From Lindgomyces ingoldianus (Eukaryota; Ascomycota; Dothideomycetes; Pleosporales; Lindgomycetaceae), in assembly GCF_010093535.1 (NCBI RefSeq), contig NW_022985190.1:857247-921246 (forward strand): a stretch of DNA of 64,000 bases, in the 5' to 3' direction. Under the pieces are notes generated by a model that ran no database searches, had not been told where the DNA came from, and saw only the letters and a list, made by a program, of their open reading frames with translations. Positions within the stretch are counted from its first letter, which is position 1, and the number at the start of each line of letters is the position of its first letter. Positions 35,932-45,312 of this stretch are shown here, piece after piece. Position numbers and translations under genes: made by a program.

Positions 35932-37031
35932 ACGTACTTCATGGGCGAGTTGCTCACACACCCGAGTCGCTTACTTTTGCCAAGACCCCACTAAACCACC
36001 CTTCCTACACTAATGCATTCCCCACAACACTACTTAGACGCGCTAAAAAAATGTTAGATACAGCTTACGCTTTAAGCTTTTAAATAAAACATAAAACTCT
36101 TAAAGAAATGTGCTATAGCTATGTGTAAAGTCTTATAAAAAATAATAAATAACTATAGCACTAGACAACCTTTACAAGCTAATTCTACAGCTAAATTATA
36201 AAGGCTAGGCAATAAAAAGAAGCAGGTAATTGTTAAGACTATACTTAAGCTATATGCGTAAAGAATTTCCCCTTAGATAGCATTTATAGCTAATATAGCT
36301 AATTCTTTGCGCGCTAAGCGTAATCTAGGCTATGTTTGCATAAACTAGCCTAGTATGTTTATAAAGCGTTATTTAGAGCTTAAAGTAACATTTAAGCGTA
36401 AGTATAACTATAAGAGAGCCCTCTATAAGAGTCCTAAGGTAATTTAGGGCAGGTTTAGCCTTGTAGAGAATATTAAAGCTAAGTATAGCATCTAAGATAA
36501 TAACATGTACAACTTTAGTAAGACAGGGTTTATAATTAGCTAGATATCTCTTAACTATACTTACGCTTAAAACTTTACTTTAAGCTCTAAATAACGCTTT
36601 ATAAATGTACTAGGCTAGTTTATGCAAACATAGCCTAGATTACGCTTAGCGCGCAAAGAATTAGCTATATTAGCTATAAATGCTATCTAAGGGGAAATTC
36701 CTTGCGCATATAGCTTAAGTATAGTCTTAACAATTACCTGCTTCTTTTTATTACCTAGCCTTTATAATTTAGCTGTAGAATTAGCTTATAAAGGTTGTCT
36801 AGCGCTATAGTTATTTATTATCTTTTATAGGACTTTGCACATAGCTACAGCACATTTCTTTAAAAGTTTTATGTTTTATTTAAAAGCTTAGAGCGTAAGC
36901 TGTATCTAACATTCTTTTAGCGCGTCTAAGTAGTGTTGTGGGGAATGCATTAGTGTAGGAAGGGTGGTTTAGTAGGGTCTTAGCAAAAGTGAGCAACTCA
37001 GGTGTGTGAGCAACTCGCCCATGAAGTACGT
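35932..37031. mobile_element. Fold-back element FB-B, best-preserved copy, 1100 bp
   Basis: Arms 35932 to about 36413 and about 36551-37031 are near-perfect inverted repeats (ACGTACTTCATGGGCGAG..CTCGCCCATGAAGTACGT), with TA duplications at 35930-35931 and 37032-37033. Both arms correspond to the left end of pogo-B. The ~140-bp spacer carries the remnant MYNFSKTGF of the first DDE motif (about 36507-36540). It is less mutated than the other copies and lies about 520 bp upstream of the dehydratase start. Confidence 0.85.
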
Positions 37032-37033
37032 TA

Positions 37034-38250
37034 TCTCTTTTATTTATATAAGCTAAAGCCTAGATATCTTAGAATAATAAAGTTTATTGTTACGACCACT
37101 GGGAAAGAGAGAGGGTAGAGAAGGAGGAGAGAGAGGGGAGGAGGAAGAGTCACGTGATACTTATCTGACAACCTACTTTTTCTGGTAAAGACCAAGCGCT
37201 CCTTTATTTCGATTGACGACTTCATATTTCCTCCGTTACTACCCTCTCCTTACTCCTTATCCTGAACTTTCCTCCAGCCCTTTCCTAATTCATCGATCAC
37301 GTGCCATTGCACAATTGGATCGCTGCCTCTCCCCCAGGATCCAGCCGCCCCACTCAGCACGCTTCCATGCTTCCATTTTCCGGTTTCTGCCCACCATGCA
37401 CCCGCGACAACCCGCAATCTCCAGAAACTTCAGGCTCCAGGAGTGCGAATCGCCGCATAACATGAACTTCAGGCAGGGTAAATTCTAACTCTTGTAGTTC
37501 CGAACTGAGAAGCGGGGCCGACTGATGAAGGGGAAAGCACGATTTGAAACGATGTCGCAGAATTGAGATGAACGCGTGGAGGGTCCACTTGCTGTGTAGG
37601 CCGGCCGGAAGGATGGGTGGGTCTGGTCGTTCGAGCCTCAGGCATAACTAGGATCTTGAGTTTGAGCCTGAGGCAGGTAGATTTAGGAGAGGGTCTGGGA
37701 TTTGGTGAAGGTTGAGAGGAGAGAGATAACCACTGGCATGCAGTGCGAGACTTGATGGTTGCTGGAGGGAAACGTTATGGAAATTTGAATTGACGGAAAA
37801 AGCATCATGTTAATCGGAGTTTCAGATCTTGCTGTATTATGGTGCCTATATATAAGTACCGTTTTGCGTAGCCATCCCCACTCTCTCTCTGCTGGTCTTT
37901 GCATCGTGCCTGTATGCACTTTACCTTCCCCTCGATACTCCTTCGAGAACAAACGCCAAACCATATATCGTCAGGCTAGCAAAGAAGAAGAAGTAGTGTA
38001 CGTAAGCGCTTTAGAAACTTCAAGGTAAACCGCCACGCCACGCTATGCAAATCCCTCTTTCCAGAACAGGCTTTTTAGAATGTATTAGGGCGTACGTATT
38101 TGGTACAAAAACAAATTCTCATCTGGGGCACTAAACGAATCCAAGAATGGGCATCACTAATGCCTCTTGATCTATCCCACGCAAAATAAGGGGTATCTTC
38201 GTTCCTTGCGACTTCATCTAACATCGGTTTCTCGGGGAGAACAAAGGGAT
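37034..38250. other. Intergenic between fold-back element and protease; no gene supported
   Basis: GC-normal, both strands searched. Frames 37213-37488 (+), 37683-37964 (-) and 37807-38028 (+) show no family motif. A TATATAAG stretch near 37849 on the plus strand could be a promoter element, but nothing convincing follows it. Confidence 0.5.
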
Positions 38251-39678
38251 CTAATATCGCAGCTGGGACACTGTGGAATGCATCTGCCATCTCTCATTAA
38301 GACCAATGTCGACGAGATCTTCCACCCAAGAGGCCGTGCCTCCAGTAACGGTCCGCTTCTGTAGTGGCTCCGCTGCCACCTTGCCATCGACGCCATTGCT
38401 CAGCAGCAATTTCACGTCTCCTGGAAGCGCGTTTCCGGATATCTTTCCCTGGCGAGCGGTAGCAAGCAGCTTCTTCTTTAGAGCAGGCGGATCCTGGCCA
38501 AGAGAGGGGTCTTGAGCCATCAGGTATGCCATGACGCCCGAAACGTGCGGGCAGGCCATTGAAGTGCCAGAGAGGGTGTTGATGATGTTGTCGCCGGTTC
38601 TCCAGGCAGACACGATCTCTTCACCTGGCGCATAGATGTCTACGCAAGATCCTGTGTTTGAGAACGTGCTAATTTGGTTGTTAATGTTGACGGATCCGAC
38701 AGATACAACGGCGGAATTAGCACCGCCGTTATGGGAAGGTGTTGAGGTACACGCATCCTTGCCATCGTTGCCAGCTGCAACAGAAACGTGAATACCTGCT
38801 TCCACGGCACCTACAACGACTTGGTCAACGACGCTTGAGATGCCGCCAAGACCCCATGACATGCTCATGACAGACCCAACGAAGCCAGGTTGCGTCTTGC
38901 GTTTATTGTGCATGTTTATAACCCAATTCATGCCGGCAATAGTGTCGGATGAAGAGCCAGAGCCAGTATCGCCGAGGACCTTGACAGCGTAGATATTGGC
39001 GCCGGAGCCTACGCCATAATAGAGTCCAGCTGCCGTACCAGCAACGTGTGTGCCATGGCCATCACCATCGGTAGATGGTTTCTGGAATGAGAAGCCCTGC
39101 GTAACGCGGCTGGTCGCGTTGGGCTGTTTGAAGACCTTGAACATTTCATGGGTAATGAGGACACCAGTGTCAACGATGTAGATATCAACACCTTGGGCGA
39201 GTTGATTTTCGGTGGCCGGGTCGAACGTATATGTGTAGCCAAAAGTTTGTGCGTTACCAAGACGATCCTCTTTAGCACCGGCATCGTTAGAGAGGCGTTG
39301 CAAACCCCAAGTCGTGTTAGATCGAATAGTAAAGGACCGAATATCTGCCTTCTCTTCAATGTGAGCGACTTCAGTCATGGCATTCAAGGCGTCTAAACAA
39401 TGATCTTGCATCTTGGCGACGAAGCCCTGGAATACAGAATTGTTGAATGTGTACACAACGTCATCATCGTCTTCGTTAAGCTGGAGGCGGCTGAGGATTT
39501 CCTTGGCCTGAGGGGGCACTGTTTCGTTCTTGTTGAAAAGCACGACGTACTCTTTGCCGCCAGTCTTGTGGGCACTGGGTTGGCTGTTGGAGATAAAGCC
39601 TTCACCCTTGGCGGCCGGGGCGGCAATAACCGTGGACCATGATGCCAAAACGGCGGCGAAGGCAATAGTGGTCCTCAT
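38251..39678 (-). CDS. Secreted subtilisin-like serine protease (S8, proteinase K/cerevisin type)
   Basis: Single-exon frame of 475 aa. Signal peptide about 1-19 (MRTTIAFAAVLASWSTVIA). Inhibitor-I9 propeptide about 42-115 (KEYVVLFNK..VAHIEEKADI). S8 catalytic domain from about 122 with Asp170 (IVDTGV), His208 (GDGHGTHVAG), oxyanion Asn304 (AAGNDG) and Ser373 (GTSMACPHVSG): all four are present, so it is predicted active after propeptide removal. N-glycosylation sequons near 51, 79 and 187. After the catalytic fold (~430) comes a ~45-residue tail with KR at 441-442, a possible Kex2-type site. This is longer than the usual end of such proteases; a missed 3' intron near the end is possible. Such enzymes are extracellular or vacuolar endopeptidases; the signal peptide and single domain favour secretion. 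Confidence 0.93.
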   Translation of the reverse strand: MRTTIAFAAVLASWSTVIAAPAAKGEGFISNSQPSAHKTGGKEYVVLFNKNETVPPQAKEILSRLQLNEDDDDVVYTFNNSVFQGFVAKMQDHCLDALNAMTEVAHIEEKADIRSFTIRSNTTWGLQRLSNDAGAKEDRLGNAQTFGYTYTFDPATENQLAQGVDIYIVDTGVLITHEMFKVFKQPNATSRVTQGFSFQKPSTDGDGHGTHVAGTAAGLYYGVGSGANIYAVKVLGDTGSGSSSDTIAGMNWVINMHNKRKTQPGFVGSVMSMSWGLGGISSVVDQVVVGAVEAGIHVSVAAGNDGKDACTSTPSHNGGANSAVVSVGSVNINNQISTFSNTGSCVDIYAPGEEIVSAWRTGDNIINTLSGTSMACPHVSGVMAYLMAQDPSLGQDPPALKKKLLATARQGKISGNALPGDVKLLLSNGVDGKVAAEPLQKRTVTGGTASWVEDLVDIGLNERWQMHSTVSQLRY

Positions 39679-41574
39679 AGTGGATTAGATGGAAGAAGGT
39701 AGGATAATGAGGAGAAAAGATCCGGCTCCTCAGGAGGTCAGAGAGAAAATACAAGGGAGGGTCTGGCCGTCTTGTAGGTCACGAGAGAAGGAAGATCATA
39801 TAGCGCTATGGGTCGTCAGTCCGTTTTTCAGTGCAACGTTTGCTTAGTATAGGTTGTGGAGCCAAAGGGAAAGCTTTTAGAGCGTTGGGTAGAGGAGAAA
39901 CATTCGCTTTTAAGAAAGTGAGAATGATGGAAAGAAAGGGAACAAATGAACATAATTCAGTGTGAGAAGCAATTGTGGAGTGCTGATCAAAATCTTTTTC
40001 GCTGAAGTATATTGGGCACACAATGCGTGCTAATGAACAATAGTAGAGTCTCAGACTCACATCAACGCGGAAGCAATGAAGTTCAACCGGACACTTGTAT
40101 CGGGCGTCGAAATACTGTGCGTCAAAGGCCAAGACGTGCCAGCACGGCGGAATAGGATGAGGAATAAAGATGCGGTGGCCGGTTGAATCGAGGCCCTTAG
40201 GGAGAGAAAGGGGTCAGTGAAAAGAAGAGGCTCAGTGAATGAGCGAATGTTTAACCAAGGGCAAGCTTTGTAAATGAATGTCAGAAGGAAGGAAGGAAGG
40301 AAGGAAGGGTAGGGTTCAGCAGGCAGGAAGTGAGGAAGGGTATAGTCGCCGTGACGGATGCTCGCCTTGGCCGGGAGGGAGTGGCTCATGTACGAGAGTA
40401 CGCAAAGACGAAGCCATAACCACCAAGCTCAGCGAAGAGTCGTCCGCATTTGAAACGGCTTGGCAGCACTGCAAGCCTCCCGCAGAGAGCCATTCCTCAT
40501 TCACTCGCCGAGTCCGCGCTCCTAGCGCAGGCCTGCTTCAGGCTGCACAAAGCGCAATCGGCACATCAGCTAAGCCGCACGATCAGGGATTTACAGGAGG
40601 TGGATAAGAGCTCGGCATGGCGCTGATGAGTACTTCCGGTTTGATGGAGGTGAGGAAAAAGAACATTATTTGCGTGCACACGCTGGCAATTCACTGGCGG
40701 GGATCGGTTGGCGGAAATGCAGTGGACAGGAGAGCCGCATGGCGTGCCTCGGGCTCCTGAGTGGGCGGCGCTGACTGGCTGGGCCTATCTGAAACGGCCA
40801 GGGCCTGCGACAGCAACCGCAACTCCCCCAGTCGCGGCATAACATAGCACTCAACTGGAGTCAGCACGTTCGCCCAGGGGTAACTCAAAATGTTGACTGC
40901 GCCATTCAAAATCATGCGTGACGCCAAACAGAAACAGCGTCCATTCACCCACTCATTTCATTCGCTACACGACACGTTTTGTTCTCGCTCATTCCCTCGT
41001 TTCCTCAAATCTGGAAACCAAACAATGTCGATAAACGGCGCCATGTCACGACGGAGCGAACATCTCAAGTGCGCTAAATATACTGGTTCCGTTTCGGACC
41101 TTAAATTAAGGGACACCGCAGAGATTAATTGCCTCTCCTCTCTGAGCTCTCACGGAGATCCTAGAGAGGATAACATGCTGTAGCTAGTAAAGACCCAGTT
41201 GGCGCCTCTAAGCGAGCTCACCCCCATCCACGGACCTGACCGGTGGGCTCGTGAATCGGAGATGTCTTTGAACGCATAAGACAGGAGCGTGTCCCGAAGA
41301 GTCCATTCGAGGTCCTCCCCAAATTACCTGAAAGGTGAATTGGGGAGATCACATCCCCGCTCCTTCAGAGCCTTCCATATCAATCCTTGACATTTAAGCC
41401 TTTCGTATCCATTCGTAATGACACAAGCACAATTACATGCAACGAAGACCAACAGCAATGGAGGACAAATATGCGAGTGCATAAAGAAGCATAGACACTG
41501 ATCCATTTAAACTGTATTTCTAACATTAGGACTCAAGTAGAAACATCGCAATCAGAATCAGACATCCAACGTCT
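39679..41574. other. Long intergenic region upstream of the protease; no gene supported
   Basis: GC-normal. Frames of up to 110 codons (39806-40389 -, 40278-40607 +, 40691-40948 -, 40890-41183 +) show no recognisable domain, signal or splice logic. A (GGAA)n microsatellite lies at about 40284-40308. The first ~150 bp (39679-39830) are presumably the protease 5' UTR and promoter. Confidence 0.5.
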
Positions 41575-42060
41575 TGTAAGGCCGAGATGGCGCTTACGTG
41601 CGACAGGTATATATACTATTCTGCACGCAATAATTAACTGTTGGTTAATTATTTACACCTTTTTAGTTGTATTAGCGCAGTGGTACAGAGCTCTGTCCTT
41701 ACACGTCTCTAGTAAGACATATAGAAAGGACTGTTGTATAATCTCTACCTTAGTTAGCTTAGCTAGTTTTTAGACTAAAACATAAGGCAGCCTTTTCTAG
41801 TGCCACATTGTTGCTGCTAGAAGGTCTAGTGTATATAGCTTAGCTAGCGTAGGCTACTAAGCGTTGTTATCTATCCTGCGCCTCTAGGCTGCAGGTGGTT
41901 AGCCTCTGGCCAGTAACTAAGTCATGCGCATGGCGCCTCTAAGCTGCGGGTAGGTCATGTGACGCCTGGGACATGCGTCTGCTAAGAAGGGGGATAATGT
42001 AAGGCTAAGATGGCGCTTACGTGCGACAGGTATATATACTATTCTATGCGCAATAATTGA
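41575..42060 (+). mobile_element. TRIM2, second copy, 3' LTR truncated
   Basis: 5' LTR 41575-41703 (129 bp) starts TGTAAGGCCGAG and ends GTCCTTACA. The interior runs to the tract AAGAAGGGGGATAA, followed by a 3' LTR starting at 41998 that breaks off after about 63 bp. In the LTR, TAGCGCAGTGG (41673-41683) matches a pol III A box and ACAGAGCTCTGT (41685-41696) is a perfect palindrome. GC-normal, little mutated. Confidence 0.75.
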
Positions 42061-42080
42061 CTAAATTTAAAGTTAAACTA

Positions 42081-43369
42081 ACATACACTATAAGTAAGTT
42101 ACTTACACACCTAAGTTACTTACTTTTACTAAGACTCTACTAAACTACTCTTTTTACACTAATATATTTCTAATAATACTACTTAAATGTGCTAAAAAAA
42201 TGTTAGGTATAGCTTATACTTTTAGCTTTTAAATAAAATGTAACACTTTTAAAGTAATATACTACAGCTATATATACAGTTTTTAAAAAATAATAAATAA
42301 TAAACACACTAAATAACTTTTATAAGCTAATTTTATAGCTAACTTATAAAGGCTAGATAATAATAAAAAGCAGATAATTATTAAGCATATACTTAAGCTG
42401 TATATGTAAGGATTTTCTTCTTAGCTAGAAACTATAGCTAATATAGCTAATTCTTTACACGCTAAGCATAATCTAGGCTATATTAGCATAAAGTAGCCTA
42501 GTGTGCTTATAAAGTGTTATTTAAAGCTTAAAGTAAAGTTTAAGCATAAGTATAACTATAAAAAAGCTTTTTATAAGAATTTTTAAGTAATTTAAGTCTA
42601 GTTTAGCCTTATAGAGAATATAAAAGCTAAGTATAGCATCTAAGATAACAATATATATAACTTTAATAAAATAGGCTTTATAATAGGTGTTACAATTAGC
42701 ATGCTTAAGCTACAAGTAAGAGGTAGTGTAACCTAACTAGATTAAACTAAGGAGTAGAGAAGCTACTCTACAAGTTTAAGATATACATGTGTGCCCCCTG
42801 TTAAGGCGCTACTTGTTACGTAAGCAAGGGAGCTAAAGCTGTAGAGCATGTGACGCAGTACACGCTGTTACAATAGACTAGATATTTACTAACTACACTT
42901 ATATTTAAAACTTTACTTTAAGCTTTAAATAACACTTTATAAACATACTAGGCTAGTTTATGCTAATATAACTTAAATTATTCTTAGCGTGGAAAGAATT
43001 AGCTATATTAGCTATAGTTACTAGCTAAGAGGGAAATCCTTATATATATAGCTTAAGTATATGCTTAATAATTATCTGCTTTTTATTATTATCTAGCCTT
43101 TATAAGTTAGCTATAGAATTAGCTTATAAAGGTTATTTAGTATGTTAGTTATTAATTTTTTTTAAAAAACTTTATATATAGCTATAGTATATTACTTTAA
43201 AAGTGTTACATTTTATTTAAAAGCTTAAAGTAAAAGCTATATTTAATATTTTTTTTAGCATATTAAAGTAGTGTTATTAGAAATGCATTAGTGTAGAAAA
43301 GGTAGTTTAGTAGAGTTTTAGTAAAAGTAAGTACCTTAGGTGTGTAAGCAACTTGCTTGTAAAGTACGT
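42081..43369. mobile_element. Fold-back element FB-B, mutated copy with a solo LTR inside
   Basis: Left end ACATACACTATAAG (mutated), right end ..AAAGTACGT, TA at both ends (42079-42080, 43370-43371). Without the 185-bp LTR and its TSD the length is about 1.1 kb, the same as the other copies. Confidence 0.75.
42688..42872. mobile_element. Solo LTR, 185 bp, TGTTAC..GTTACA
   Basis: Starts TGTTACAATTAG, ends ACGCTGTTACA; flanks ATAGG (42683-42687) and ATAGA (42873-42877) differ by one G-to-A change. Single copy in the window. Confidence 0.65.
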
Positions 43370-43536
43370 TAGTAGATTATAAAGCTTTGCATTTTCAAGT
43401 AATAAAAATATATTCCTACTTACAAGCAAATAGTAGATATTCTTACAGAGAAATAGGTAAAAATTGCACTAGCTAATTATAGAAAATGTATTCTAAGCTA
43501 GTTAAAGCGTATAAAGAAAGTTATCTAAAACAAAGG

Positions 43537-43846
43537 TGTAACGGCGCAGGCAAGACAATGGGTCCGAATGCGGTATGAATCCACTCAGAGGCATATGGGA
43601 GTGCGTGGGGACTCAGAGACCTGGGAATACCAATGACACCTATAGGCCTTGTACGTAGGATATCAGAAAACTACCGAGCTAGCTACGGGGCGAGGTGCGA
43701 CTAAATACATGAGGGAATAGGGGTAACAGCAGGGGGCAGGGCAGAGTCGGGGCCAGGTCGAGTCAGGGTCGAGCCAGGGTCGGAGCCGATACGGGGACCC
43801 TTCGGATGGGTTCCGGGCGACCCGAGATAGAACGAGAATCGTTACA
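43537..43846. mobile_element. Solo LTR of TGTAAC family, 310 bp, TSD AAAGG
   Basis: TSD AAAGG at 43532-43536 and 43847-43851; almost unmutated and nearly identical in length and sequence to 10459-10768. The AT-rich flanks 43372-43531 and 43852-44087 contain nothing I can assign. Confidence 0.85.
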
Positions 43847-44092
43847 AAAGGTAAGTTAACTTACTATTACTTAACTATAACACTAGAGGATAGAACTTAA
43901 TATAAGCTTTTTATAGAAACAAAAATCTTTTAATTTAGGTAGCAATTAGCTAAGTAACCTCTTTTTTAAATAAGCTAGCTATACCTCTACAGAGCTTAGA
44001 TTGTTGAGTGGCTAATGACTTTTAGTAGGCGACTGTACATAGACTAGCGTGGATTCGAAGATGGGTTCTTCTAGAGCTAGCTAGCTATTTAA

Positions 44093-44293
44093 TGTAAGGC
44101 CGGATGTTCTAGAACGGGCTAGTATAGCCTCACTCGACCTGTTTAGAGGTCACATGACCCGTGATTCGTATATAGGCATGAATCCTAACAAGCGAGGCTT
44201 GGCAGCGATTCGTCTCTCTTACAATACACTCCTATCTTTCTCCGAAACCTTGCTCTCAGTGCTATCTGTGCTATCTACTATCCTATCTTTATA
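44093..44293 (+). mobile_element. Solo LTR, family TGTAAGG, 201 bp, TSD TTTAA
   Basis: Starts TGTAAGGCCGG, ends ATCTTTATA (ACA to ATA). TSD TTTAA at 44088-44092 and 44294-44298. It lies between AT-rich sequence and the VPS10 island; 44299-44600 holds no recognisable feature. Confidence 0.8.
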
Positions 44294-45199
44294 TTTAAGA
44301 CCGCGCTGGCCTCTAACTACCTCCTCACCTTAGTATTCTATGTGTAATACAGCCAACCTATTCTATTACCTAGCATTATGCAACAATAGTGAAGAACGCG
44401 CTAGTCATCACATAGCAGCCTAGAACACTACATACTATAGTAAAGTTAGCTTCTTAGAATAACTTTATTAAGACTTAGTTAGTAAGTTAGTAGAATAGCC
44501 TACTTAGCTTTATTAATAAAGGACTTAACTAACTTATAAAAACCGCTAAAATTATAATACATTTAGTATCACTTTTTTCAAAATGCTTATATACAGCCTG
44601 CCTGGATCTTATGTCAACCCTATGCTCCGTCCGTTACGCCACACAGCGATCCAATGGAGCATCCTTCGCCAAGATCTCCAACTGCTTGGTTGCTTTGCGC
44701 ATCCCTCAATCTCGATTCTAGCCGCCTGACGTCTCGAGATCGCGACTAGAAACAATCCTTCATTATCTTCTTTCTGATTCCACCCGCCAATAGCCTTGCA
44801 GGGATACGACAACACGCAGCTGGCAAGCTGGCAGATTTGTTTGGATATACGCGGGATTTGGACTTGCTCGAACGATGACGTTAATACCCTACAATGATTT
44901 CACTTTTGGACAGTCAGTATTTATATCATATCGTTCTAGATCACAGTAAAACAAACGTACTCTCGATCTCAACTGGTATTCCCGTACAGGCACATGTATA
45001 AACAGAAACTCATACAAAGAACTTTCAACCTATCTCCTACTATCACAATCTATATAGATCCATCCAAGAAAGGAGAGAGCGCTACCTCTTGACATCAGCG
45101 AATTCAATTTGTCTTGTCTAGAAGTCTGTCAGTAGTAGGCCTATCTCTTTCTCCTTGGGTTCTGTTACCTTTTACCAGTACTCGCGAAAATGCATCTCA

Positions 45200-45203
<4 letters not shown>

Positions 45204-45232
<29 letters not shown>
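45204..45232. repeat. Homopolymer A(29)
   Basis: Uninterrupted A run on the plus strand, about 80 bp beyond the VPS10 stop. It is T-rich on the transcribed strand, so it is not the VPS10 poly(A) tail. 44601-45203 otherwise shows no gene. Confidence 0.9.
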
Positions 45233-45235
<3 letters not shown>

Positions 45236-45312
45236 AGACTACTTTGTAGACCCAAACTAGTGAACGAATACCAACCCCTTGTGCCTAGCGCTCAAAATTA
45301 CACGATACTCCA

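Noticed and set aside
40278..41183. Frames of 97-109 codons upstream of the protease
   Set aside because: No signal peptide, domain, splice structure or codon pattern supports a gene.
43990..44070. Possible tRNA-like segment (TTGAGTGGCTAATGAC .. GGATTCGAAGATGG)
   Set aside because: B box fits poorly and no stems close; too weak to report.
44601..44700. Possible tRNA on the minus strand (TGGCGTAACGG resembles an A box, GGGTT/GATCC arm with 7-nt loop)
   Set aside because: No T33 in the loop, no B box at the right distance, no acceptor stem.
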